DNA of 64,000 bases from positions 1 through 64,000 of the forward strand of contig NZ_FNRO01000021.1 in assembly GCF_900107745.1 (NCBI RefSeq). Direction: 5' to 3'. Origin of the DNA: Variovorax sp. YR216 (GTDB taxonomy: Bacteria > Pseudomonadota > Gammaproteobacteria > Burkholderiales > Burkholderiaceae_C). The notes below the pieces were generated by a model that was not told the origin of the DNA, ran no database searches, and saw nothing but the letters and a program-made list of their open reading frames with translations. A program made the translations under genes and the position numbers. Positions 33,885 through 41,915 of this stretch are shown here, piece after piece (within the stretch, counting starts at the first letter, position 1; the number at the start of each line of letters is the position of its first letter).

Positions 33885-36327
33885 CAACAACATCCAGGCC
33901 ATGCCGGTGATCCGGGACCTGAAAGACTTCGACTCGCGCAGCGGAAGCCTCTTCGAGCGGCTCATCTTCAATCACCGCCTGATGGTGGTCGCGCTGTGCG
34001 TGCTGGCCACGGTGCTGCTGGGCTGGCAGGCGACCCGGCTCACGCTCAACGCGGCCTTCGAGAAGACCATTCCTCATCACCAGCCCTACATCCGCAACTT
34101 CCTGGACAACCGCGCCGAGCTCAAGGGGCTGGGCAATGCCGTCCGCGTGGTGGTCGAGAACAAGCGCGGCGACATCTTCGAGCCGGCCTACCTGCAGGCG
34201 CTCAAGCAGATCAACGACGAGCTCTTCCTTACACCGGGGGTGGACCGCGCCAACGTGAAGTCGCTATGGATGCCGGTGGTGCGCTGGAACGAGGTGACTG
34301 AGGAAGGCTTCACCGGTGCGCCGGTGATGCCCGACCGCTACGACGGCTCCCCCGCCAGCACCGAACAGCTGCGGCAGAACATCGCCCGCGCGCAGATCCT
34401 GGGCAGCCTGGTGGGGACCGACTGGCGTTCCAGCATGATCTTCGTGCCGCTGCTCGACAAGGACCTACGCACCGGTGCGCCTCTGGACTACCAGGCGCTC
34501 TCGCAGCGGCTGGAGGACATCCGCGGCCGCTTCGCGCAGGCGGGCGGCGCCGACGTAGACATCCGGATCGTCGGCTTCGCCAAGGTCGTGGGTGATCTGC
34601 TTGACGGTCTCACGCAGGTGATGGGGTACTTTGCCGTCGCGGCCGCGATTGCCGCCGCCATCCTCTACGGCTGGACGCGCTGCGTGCGCAGCACGGCGCT
34701 GGTGCTGGGTTGCTCGCTGGTGGCAGTGCTGTGGCAGCTCGGGTTGGTCACGGTGCTGGGCTACGAGCTCGACCCGTATTCGATCCTGGTGCCCTTTCTC
34801 GTGTTTGCCATCGGCGTGAGCCATGGCGCGCAGAAGATGAACGGCATCATGCAGGACGTGGCACGCGGCACGCATCGCCTGGTGGCGGCACGCTACACCT
34901 TCCGGCGCCTGTTCTTAGCGGGCCTCACGGCACTCGTGGCCGATGCGGTGGGCTTCGCGGTACTGATGCTGATCGACATCCCGGTGATCCAGGAGCTCGC
35001 GATCACGGCCAGCCTCGGCGTGGCGCTCCTGGTGGTCACCAACCTGGTGCTGCTGCCCGTGATGCTGTCCTACACCGGCGTCAGCCCGAAGGCGGCCGAG
35101 CGCAGCCTGCGTGCCGAGCAGCGCGAAACGGGCGGCATGTGGCGATGGCTGGAGCGGTTTGCAGAGCGGCGCTGGGCCTCGACAGCGCTTGCTGTGGCAG
35201 CCGTGCTGGCCGTGGCCGGGTTTGCCGTCAGCACGCACCTGCGCGTGGGCGACCTCGACCCGGGCGCGTCCGAGCTGCGCCCCCATTCGCGCTACAACCT
35301 CGACAACGCCTACATCAACGGCAAGTACTCCTTGTCGAGCGATCAGTTCGCGGTGATCGTCAAGACACCCCCCGAAGGCTGCCTGACCTACCAGACGCTG
35401 ATGGAAGCCGACCGCCTCGGCTGGGCACTGCAACAGGTGCCGGGCGTACGGAGCACGGTGTCGCTCGCCGACGCGGTGCGCAAGATCACCGCCGGCTCCT
35501 ACGAGGGCAACCCAAAGTGGATGAGCATCTCTCCCAACCAGGATGTGCTGAACTACGCCGCGCGCACGGCCATCACGAGCAACCCCGAGCTGTTCAACAC
35601 CGAATGCTCGGTAATGCCGGTGATCGCCTACCTGGCCGACCACAAGGCCGACACGCTGGAGCGCATGGTGAAAGCGGCCGGGACCTTCGCCGAGGCGCAC
35701 AGTACGCCGGAACACCAGTTCCTTCTTGCAGCCGGCAGCGCCGGCATCGAGGCCGCGACCAACATCGTGGTCAAGCAGGCCAACGTGAGCATGCTCATTT
35801 ACGTGTATGCGGCCGTGATCGTGCTGTGCTTCATCACTTTCCGGTCCTGGCGTGCGGTGGTGGTGGCGGTGCTGCCGCTGGCTCTCACGTCCGTCCTGTG
35901 CGAGGCGCTGATGGTGATGCTGGGCATGGGCGTGAAAGTCGCAACGCTGCCTGTGATCGCCCTGGGGGTGGGCATCGGCGTGGACTACGCGCTGTACCTG
36001 CTGAGCATCCAGCTGGCGCGGCAGCGCGCGGGTTGCACGCTGGCCGAGGCCTACCGCGACGCCTTGCGCTTCACCGGCAAGGTGGTGGCATTGGTGGGCG
36101 TGACCCTGGCGGCGGGCGTGTTCACTTGGGCGTGGTCGCCGATCAAGTTCCAGGCGGACATGGGGATCCTGCTCACGTTCATGTTCCTCTGGAACATGCT
36201 GGGCGCACTGGTGCTCATTCCCGCGCTGTCGCACTTCCTGCTGCGGGATGTCTCTGCAAGTCGTGCGCCAAGTCATCCGGAGACCCTTACTGGCGAAGGG
36301 TGCGCAGCTACGGTGGTCCAGCCTTGA
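33874..36327 (+). CDS. RND/MMPL-type transporter (HAE3-like), copy 1
   Basis: An 817-residue inner-membrane protein with the duplicated RND layout. There is one membrane helix near residues 28-48 (LMVVALCVLATVLLGWQATR), a large periplasmic domain, and a block of helices from about 245 to 405 (FLVFAIGVSHGAQKMNGIM in it). A second single helix follows near 438, then a second periplasmic domain and helices from about 640 to 800 (LPVIALGVGIGVDYALYLL). It resembles MMPL/HpnN-like lipid transporters that work without a TolC-type partner. The GTG start is preceded by AAGGAGG at 33861-33867. The direction of transport and the cargo are unknown. Confidence 0.9.
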   Translation: MLSDNNIQAMPVIRDLKDFDSRSGSLFERLIFNHRLMVVALCVLATVLLGWQATRLTLNAAFEKTIPHHQPYIRNFLDNRAELKGLGNAVRVVVENKRGDIFEPAYLQALKQINDELFLTPGVDRANVKSLWMPVVRWNEVTEEGFTGAPVMPDRYDGSPASTEQLRQNIARAQILGSLVGTDWRSSMIFVPLLDKDLRTGAPLDYQALSQRLEDIRGRFAQAGGADVDIRIVGFAKVVGDLLDGLTQVMGYFAVAAAIAAAILYGWTRCVRSTALVLGCSLVAVLWQLGLVTVLGYELDPYSILVPFLVFAIGVSHGAQKMNGIMQDVARGTHRLVAARYTFRRLFLAGLTALVADAVGFAVLMLIDIPVIQELAITASLGVALLVVTNLVLLPVMLSYTGVSPKAAERSLRAEQRETGGMWRWLERFAERRWASTALAVAAVLAVAGFAVSTHLRVGDLDPGASELRPHSRYNLDNAYINGKYSLSSDQFAVIVKTPPEGCLTYQTLMEADRLGWALQQVPGVRSTVSLADAVRKITAGSYEGNPKWMSISPNQDVLNYAARTAITSNPELFNTECSVMPVIAYLADHKADTLERMVKAAGTFAEAHSTPEHQFLLAAGSAGIEAATNIVVKQANVSMLIYVYAAVIVLCFITFRSWRAVVVAVLPLALTSVLCEALMVMLGMGVKVATLPVIALGVGIGVDYALYLLSIQLARQRAGCTLAEAYRDALRFTGKVVALVGVTLAAGVFTWAWSPIKFQADMGILLTFMFLWNMLGALVLIPALSHFLLRDVSASRAPSHPETLTGEGCAATVVQP

Positions 36328-36379
36328 GACAGGACAGGTGGCTCCCTCCGCACACGCAGAACCCCTTTTTGGACATCCC

Positions 36380-37525
36380 ATGACAGATACCTCTTCCGCC
36401 TTCCTGAGCGAACAGGAAACCATGATCCGCGACAGCGCCCGCAAGGTGGCGCAGGAAGTCGTGGCGCTTACCGCTGCCGAACGTGACCGCACCGGCGCCT
36501 GGCCGCGCGATGAACTGAAGACCGTTGGCGAACTCGGCTTCATGGGCATGCTTACGCCCGAGGTCTATGGCGGCTCGGGTGCGAGCTTTGTCGAGTACTG
36601 CCTGGCGATCGAGGAATTCGCCGCGGCCGATGCCGGCTTCGCGACGCTGATGCACGTGCACAACTCGGTTGGATTCACGATCTCGAAGGCCGGGACCGAG
36701 GCACAGAAGCGCAAGTATCTCGGCAGGCTCGCAACCGGTGAGCATATCGGCGCCTTCCTGTTGAGCGAGCCGCACGCCGGCTCCGACACGGCGGCCTTTC
36801 GCACCTTCGCGCGGCGAGAGGGATCGCACTACGTGCTCAACGGCAGCAAGCAGTTCATCTCCAACGGCAGCGAGGCCGCCGTAGGGCTGGCGCTGGCTGT
36901 GACCGACAAGGCCTCGGGAAAAAACGGCAGCAGCCTGCTGATCGTCGACGGCAAGGCCGCGGGCTACAAGGTTGCGCGCGTGGAGCACAAGCTCGGACAG
37001 CGCTCCGCGCACGTGGCGCAGATTCAGCTCGACGACTGCCGCGTGCCGGTGGAGGACATCGTCGGCGAGGAGGGCTCGGGCTACAGGCGCATCATGGCCT
37101 CGCTCTCTGAAGGGCGCGTGGCCATCGCAGCCGTGGCCATCGGCACCGCGCGCGCCGCGCTCGATGCGGCGGTGAAGTACGCCAAGGAGCGCGAGGCCTA
37201 CGGCGCGCCCATCATCAGGCTGCAGGGCGTCAGCTTCGATCTCGCCGACATGGCGACCCAGGTCGAGGTGGCGCATCAGTTCATGCTGCACGCGGCGCGC
37301 CTGTGCGAGGCAGGAATCCCTTGCGCGAAGGAGGCCGCGATGGCCAAGCTGTTTGCCAGCGAGATGGCCGAGAAGGTCTGCTCCGATGCCCTGCAGATCC
37401 ACGGTGGCTATGGCTATCTCAACGACTTCCCGGTGGAGCGCTATTACCGGGACGTGCGCGTCACCAAGATTTATGAGGGCACGAGCCACATTCAGAAGCT
37501 CATCATCGGACGCAGCCTGGTTTGA
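36380..37525 (+). CDS. Acyl-CoA dehydrogenase (paralogue of 18384-19526)
   Basis: A 381-residue dehydrogenase with LLSEPHAGSDTAAFRT, GSKQFISNGSEAA, KLGQRSAHVAQI, LQGVSFDLADMATQVEVAHQF, QIHGGYGYLNDFPVERYY and the catalytic Glu in IYEGTSHIQKLIIGR. It aligns throughout with the gene at 18384, differing mainly in the substrate-facing loops near residues 65-110 (LMHVHNSVGFTIS here, IIHVHNGMGDWVN there). The two probably prefer different chains. The start ATG at 36380 lies 52 bp after the RND stop; no clear operator repeat is found there, so it is probably read from upstream. Confidence 0.92.
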   Translation: MTDTSSAFLSEQETMIRDSARKVAQEVVALTAAERDRTGAWPRDELKTVGELGFMGMLTPEVYGGSGASFVEYCLAIEEFAAADAGFATLMHVHNSVGFTISKAGTEAQKRKYLGRLATGEHIGAFLLSEPHAGSDTAAFRTFARREGSHYVLNGSKQFISNGSEAAVGLALAVTDKASGKNGSSLLIVDGKAAGYKVARVEHKLGQRSAHVAQIQLDDCRVPVEDIVGEEGSGYRRIMASLSEGRVAIAAVAIGTARAALDAAVKYAKEREAYGAPIIRLQGVSFDLADMATQVEVAHQFMLHAARLCEAGIPCAKEAAMAKLFASEMAEKVCSDALQIHGGYGYLNDFPVERYYRDVRVTKIYEGTSHIQKLIIGRSLV

Positions 37526-38060
37526 GCCAGGTGAAGATGGTGTCAGGCCGGCTGATTCATCCATCTGCCCTGACGGCAGTCGAGGCTCGACCTCGACTCT
37601 CGAGAGACATACCTAGACATGCTGAGTTCCGCTCGCAGCCCACCTGCGGAAGTTTGAACGGGAGAGCGTGAAGGGCTACTTTCGCACTGCGGAGCGGAAG
37701 TTCAGGTCGAAGAGTCGAGAGACGGCAGGGGGTCCTACTCTGCCCTCCGAGGGCGACCCTCGTTCTGCAGGTGTGCAGCGACAGCAGTCGACCGGGAGGG
37801 CAGTGCGGAACTGCTCCTTCGTGCCCCTTGCAGACATCTGGGTGAGCTTGTCGAACTGGAGCAACCGGCCATATGCCAACGGCCGCTTGCGCGAGTATTC
37901 CCGTCGTAGGGAGGATCGCTGCGAAGTTGCTCGGACGACTTCAATTTCGACATCAGGCGGATCCCCGTGCTTTCAGAAAGAACTCCTTGCCCGACGCGTG
38001 AGACGAAATGATGCAGACCGGCTGGCGTCAGGTGCTAGATGCCGAGATAGTGGGATCTGG
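37526..38060. other. Non-coding stretch of about 535 bp
   Basis: No convincing gene on either strand. At the left end GTCGAGG/CCTCGAC (37579-37597, 5-base loop) and the palindrome CTCTCGAGAG (37597-37606) could end the upstream operon. The rest has lower coding character than its surroundings. The longest small frames (67 aa on minus, 37676-37879; 145 aa on plus, 37668-38105) look like no protein I know. It separates the two halves of the cluster and may be a relic of a rearrangement. Confidence 0.5.
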
Positions 38061-39242
38061 CTACTGCTGGCTCCACCGATCGATATGCACCCGCATACGC
38101 CGTAGGTAGTCGTCGCGTCCGAGGTGCAGCAGGTGGCTGCCTGCGAACCAGTGCATGGTGCTGCGCGGCCAGTGGTGGTGCAGCAGCTCGACATGGCGAG
38201 GCCTCGTGACAATGTCACCCGCGCCGCCGATGATCAGGACCCGTTCACCCGCCATCGGTGATTCGTAGCTGAGGGGGTTGTGGACCGCGACGAGCCCTCG
38301 CATCTCGGCCACACCCACACCCTGGCTTCGCATCAGGCTCGACAGCAGCATGCCGGTGGGCTGCCAATCGAGGAACGCGTCGATCGGGCTCACCCCGGGC
38401 ACCACGGGAATGCAGTAATCCAGCCGGTCGTCGACGCTCGCCAGCAGTGCTGCCGTATATCCGCCGAGCGAGATGCCGGCGGCGCCGATCCGCTCGACCC
38501 CGCGCGAACGAAACAGGTCGATGAACACGCGCAGGTCGTGAATCGCCTGCAAGGTCACTTCGTTGAAGTGCAGCAACCCGTTGCCGAACACGCCGTAGCC
38601 CCGGAACGGCGCGCAGGGTTCTGCGCGAGGGCCGTGGTGCGGGAAGGTGAAGAGCAGGATGTCGTGCCCGGCGTGGTAGAGCGAATGCAGCGCCAGTGCG
38701 CTCGCGTTCACCCATGGCATGTCGGCTGCGAAGCCATGAAGCACGATCAACGTCGGCCGCGGCGTGTCGCCATGGCACCAATGCTCCGCATGCGAGACGG
38801 CATTGCGCTTCAGACGCGCAAAGCCCGGCGCTGCAGCGGGGTTCAACGGAACGAAAGGACTCGTGAAGCGCAGCTCGCGGCGCTTGATCTCTGTGCCCCG
38901 CCACCATGTCGAGCAGAGGGGGCGTGCCTCGATCGGAACGTCCTTCGGTGGCGCAACGAACACACGCGTGGCGTCGCCCGCGCGCGCCAGCGGCTCGTAG
39001 AAGCGCAACGCCTCGAACTCCCGGGCGACGCGGCCCGGCTCTGACAGCGACGTCGTCATCGCCGTGGCCACCGCGGTCGCCAACGGGACGCGAACGAACC
39101 GCTCGAGCGCGGCGACGCTCTGCACCTGCAGCCAATGGCTGGCGTCGAGTTCCGTGTCGCCGATATGTCCGCGGAAGTCGTCCGGCAGTTGCTCCCACCA
39201 GGGAGAACCTGGTGTGCCGTTCCTTGCTTGTGTGGGTCTCAT
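38061..39242 (-). CDS. Alpha/beta hydrolase (ABHD18/DUF2048-like), copy 2
   Basis: A 393-residue hydrolase, the same length as copy 1 at 8891-10072 and collinear with it. Ser nucleophile in GAAGISLGGYTAALL, oxyanion-side VLHGFAADMPW, probable acid in GGAGDIVTRPRH and His in FAGSHLLHLGR. The start at 39242 (MRPTQARNGTPG) matches that of copy 1; the frame extends further upstream but only through operator sequence. It is divergent from acyltransferase copy 2. The conservation of the whole divergent block between two places suggests that hydrolase and acyltransferase act together. Confidence 0.87.
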   Translation of the reverse strand: MRPTQARNGTPGSPWWEQLPDDFRGHIGDTELDASHWLQVQSVAALERFVRVPLATAVATAMTTSLSEPGRVAREFEALRFYEPLARAGDATRVFVAPPKDVPIEARPLCSTWWRGTEIKRRELRFTSPFVPLNPAAAPGFARLKRNAVSHAEHWCHGDTPRPTLIVLHGFAADMPWVNASALALHSLYHAGHDILLFTFPHHGPRAEPCAPFRGYGVFGNGLLHFNEVTLQAIHDLRVFIDLFRSRGVERIGAAGISLGGYTAALLASVDDRLDYCIPVVPGVSPIDAFLDWQPTGMLLSSLMRSQGVGVAEMRGLVAVHNPLSYESPMAGERVLIIGGAGDIVTRPRHVELLHHHWPRSTMHWFAGSHLLHLGRDDYLRRMRVHIDRWSQQ

Positions 39243-39282
39243 TGATCTGTGCAACGGTCGTGAAGGGAGTGAGGTTGCACCG

Positions 39283-39330
39283 ACCATAGGGGCAAGCGGC
39301 CCCGCCACCTCCCTTCCTTTTTGGGGGGGA
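39283..39330 (-). promoter_or_regulatory. Site K: inverted-repeat operator plus -10, facing hydrolase 2
   Basis: Repeat at 39310-39330 (arms CCCTTCC and GGGGGGG), then 21 bp to TATGGT on the minus strand (39283-39288), the same hexamer as site E. The ATG at 39242 is 67 bp from the repeat, as at site E. Confidence 0.62.
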
Positions 39331-39363
39331 GCCGTTGTTGCGGATGCGCGCGGATCGCAGGAA

Positions 39364-39411
39364 ACCCACCCAAAAGGGGGTGGAACAGGCAAGGCGCCCG
39401 AGACCTACGCT
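39364..39411 (+). promoter_or_regulatory. Site L: inverted-repeat operator plus -10, facing acyltransferase 2
   Basis: Repeat at 39364-39384 (arms ACCCACCC and GGGGGTGG), then 21 bp to TACGCT (39406-39411). The ATG at 39446 is 61 bp from the repeat. This supports 39446 over the ATG at 39335, which would start upstream of the promoter. Confidence 0.67.
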
Positions 39412-39445
39412 ACATGCCGAAGAACACCCCCAGACCCAAGCAACC

Positions 39446-41077
39446 ATGAACGACAAGCTCTCCGGCCAGGACGCCATGTTCCTGCACGTCGACCAGCCGC
39501 ATGCCGCCTCGCACGGCATGATGCTTTACATCTACGACCAGTCGCCCCTCGGCGGCAAGACGCTCGGCTTTCGCGAGATCGTCCGCCACATCGAAAGCCG
39601 CCTCGATGCATCGCCCGTGCTTCGCCGCAGGATCGTCCAGGTGCCCTACGGCCTGGGCTATCCCTTCTGGGTCGATGATGAGCTGTTCGACATCGACTTC
39701 CACGTGCGGCACTTCGCGCTGCCCAAGCCCGGTGACTGGCGGCAGTTCTGCATCATGGTGTCGCGCATCCATGCGCGCTCGATCGACCTTGCGCGGGCGC
39801 CGTGGGAGATGTACGTCATCGAGGGCCTCGACAACATCGAAGGCATCCCGAAAGGCAGCTTCGCGGTGTTGAGCAAGATCCACCACGCGGCGATGGACGG
39901 CATGGCGGCCGTGGAGCTAACCTGGGCGCTTCACGAAGTCCAGCGCGCAGCGGGTGGCCGGCAGCCCGTGGTCGATCCGGCCCATCCGGTGCCGTCGCAG
40001 TCCGCCAGCTTGAAGGTCGTCGACACATTGAGCCGGGCCTTCGTCGACAACCTCTTGGGGCTCAGCCGTATGGCTGCCCCGTTGGCGCAGGTCCTGTCGC
40101 GCGCGACCTTGGCGCGCATGGGCACACTGCTGCAGCTCGGCAAGGGCACTGAACTGACCGCGCCCCAGACCCGCTTCAACGCCGACGTGGTGGCGAATCG
40201 TGTGTGGGATTCGGTGACCTTCGACCTCGCCGAGGTCAAGAAGATCAAGAGTGTGGTGCCGGGAGCCACCGTCAACGATGCGCTGATCGGGATCATCGGC
40301 GGCGCGATGCGCCGCTACCTGGCGTCGAAGGGCGAGTTGCCGGAACGTTCGATGTGGACGATGGCACCGGTGAACACGCGGGAGGAGGGCGCGAAGGAAA
40401 CCGCCGCCGGCAACACCATCGCGATGCTGCGCTTTCCGATGGGCACAGACATCGAGGACCCCATCGCCCGCCTCGAGGCGGTGCACGCGGCGACTGTCGA
40501 ATCGAAGGAAATGCAGAAGGCGATCGGCGCCAAGCAGCTCACGGACATCCAGAAGTTCGCGCCGCCCGCGACGCTCGGGCTGGCGGGCCGGCTCGCGGCG
40601 GCGACCGGGTCGGGCGGCAAGGGGCCACTGGTGCTTCACAACTGCCTGGTGACCAACGTGCCGGGACCGAACGCGCCCCTGTACATGCTGGGCGCCAAGC
40701 TCATCCACTGGGGCGGTGTGGGACCGGTGACGGACGGCATGTCGCTGATCTGGAATCCGACCAGCTACTGCGGCAAGGTGTTCATTTCGCTCACGAGTGC
40801 GCCCAACGTGGTGCCGGACCCGGAGTTTCTCGCGAACTGCCTACGCGAGTCGTTCGAGGAGACGAGGGCCGCCGCCGCCGCTGTCGCGGCAACGGCGCTG
40901 CCGGCCTTGAAGGCTGCCGATGGCAGGAAGACCGCTGCGAAGAAGACACCGGCCAGGAAATTGCCGGCGAAGAAGGTCGCGGCCGCGCCGATCAAGCCGG
41001 CCGCCAGGAGGCCGGTTGTCGCTGTGAAGAAGGCAACCGCCCGCAAGGTAGCGGCTTCCGTGCCTGTCGAGCAGTAA
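39446..41077 (+). CDS. Wax ester synthase/diacylglycerol acyltransferase-like protein with lysine-rich tail, copy 2
   Basis: A 543-residue acyltransferase with HHAAMDG intact near residues 146-152. The N-terminal 150 residues are almost the same as in copy 1 (YDQSPLGGKTLGFREIVRH, ALPKPGDWRQFCIMVSRIHA); the region at 155-250 is much more diverged. The C-terminal half shows NCLVTNVPGPNAPLYMLGAK. The Lys/Ala/Pro tail from about residue 486 is kept in kind (KKTPARKLPAKKVAAAPIK) but not in exact sequence, which argues that its charge matters. It is followed 14 bp later by the intact SDR copy. Confidence 0.9.
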   Translation: MNDKLSGQDAMFLHVDQPHAASHGMMLYIYDQSPLGGKTLGFREIVRHIESRLDASPVLRRRIVQVPYGLGYPFWVDDELFDIDFHVRHFALPKPGDWRQFCIMVSRIHARSIDLARAPWEMYVIEGLDNIEGIPKGSFAVLSKIHHAAMDGMAAVELTWALHEVQRAAGGRQPVVDPAHPVPSQSASLKVVDTLSRAFVDNLLGLSRMAAPLAQVLSRATLARMGTLLQLGKGTELTAPQTRFNADVVANRVWDSVTFDLAEVKKIKSVVPGATVNDALIGIIGGAMRRYLASKGELPERSMWTMAPVNTREEGAKETAAGNTIAMLRFPMGTDIEDPIARLEAVHAATVESKEMQKAIGAKQLTDIQKFAPPATLGLAGRLAAATGSGGKGPLVLHNCLVTNVPGPNAPLYMLGAKLIHWGGVGPVTDGMSLIWNPTSYCGKVFISLTSAPNVVPDPEFLANCLRESFEETRAAAAAVAATALPALKAADGRKTAAKKTPARKLPAKKVAAAPIKPAARRPVVAVKKATARKVAASVPVEQ

Positions 41078-41091
41078 GGAAGGAAGCAGAC

Positions 41092-41862
41092 ATGGATCTC
41101 GGCGCAATGCTCGCGGGCAAGCGGGTGCTGGTGACCGGCGCCTCGTCGGGGCTCGGTGAGAACTTCGCGCGGCTGGCCGCCGGCTGCGGGGCCAAGGTGG
41201 TGATCGCGGCGCGGCGCAAGGCGCGCCTCGACGCGCTGGCCGACGAACTCGGCCGCCTCGGCTCGCCGCAGGTGACGGTCGTGGAGATGGACGTCGCTTC
41301 GGAAGCATCGATCGCGGATGCCTTCGCCGCGATCGACGCGTCGGGCGACCTGCTCGACGTCGTCGTCAACAACGCCGGCATCGGCACCGCGGGCGAGGCG
41401 CTCACGGTGTCGACGAAGGACTTCGATGCGGTGATGACCACCAATGTGCGCGGCGCCTTTCTGGTCGCCCTGCGAGCCGCGCGGCGGTGGAAGGAAGCGG
41501 GCCGCGGCGGTTCGATCGTCAACATTGCTTCGATCCAGGGCGAGCGCGTCAAGCACAGAGTCACGCCGTATTCGATCTCCAAGGCGGCGGTGGTGCACAT
41601 GACGAAGAGCCTGGCGCTCGAATGGGCGGAGCACGGCATCCGCGTCAACGCGATCGAGCCGGGCTACATCGGCACCGAGATGACCGATGGCATGTGGGAG
41701 ACGGAACAGGGCAAGGCGCTGATCCAGCGCATTCCGATGCGCCGCCTCGGCAAGCCCGAAGAGCTCAATGGCTTGCTGCTGTTGATGGCGACCGATGCAG
41801 GCGCGTGGATGACGGGTGCCTGCGTGCCGATCGATGGCGGGCATCTCTGCTCGACTCTGTAG
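41092..41862 (+). CDS. Short-chain dehydrogenase/reductase, copy 2 (intact)
   Basis: NAD(P)-dependent oxidoreductase of 256 residues with TGASSGLGENFARLAAGCG, VVNNAGIG, the catalytic YSISKAAVVHMTKS (YxxxK) and the usual SDR ending MTGACVPIDGGHLCSTL. It is the undamaged counterpart of the frameshifted gene at 11903-12690. AAGGAAGG upstream supports the ATG at 41092. Its constant place after the acyltransferase suggests that it makes or oxidises the alcohol or ketone used by that enzyme (inference). Confidence 0.92.
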   Translation: MDLGAMLAGKRVLVTGASSGLGENFARLAAGCGAKVVIAARRKARLDALADELGRLGSPQVTVVEMDVASEASIADAFAAIDASGDLLDVVVNNAGIGTAGEALTVSTKDFDAVMTTNVRGAFLVALRAARRWKEAGRGGSIVNIASIQGERVKHRVTPYSISKAAVVHMTKSLALEWAEHGIRVNAIEPGYIGTEMTDGMWETEQGKALIQRIPMRRLGKPEELNGLLLLMATDAGAWMTGACVPIDGGHLCSTL

Positions 41863-41915
41863 GACGTACGAAGCCGGCCGGACGAGGCACCCGGCCCACG
41901 ATAAGGAGACAGTTC

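Noticed and set aside
36361..36378. Possible operator copy (ACCCC and TTTTTGGACATCCC) before the dehydrogenase at 36380
   Set aside because: The right arm is not G-rich, the spacing to the start codon is under 10 bp, and no -10 hexamer follows at the usual distance.
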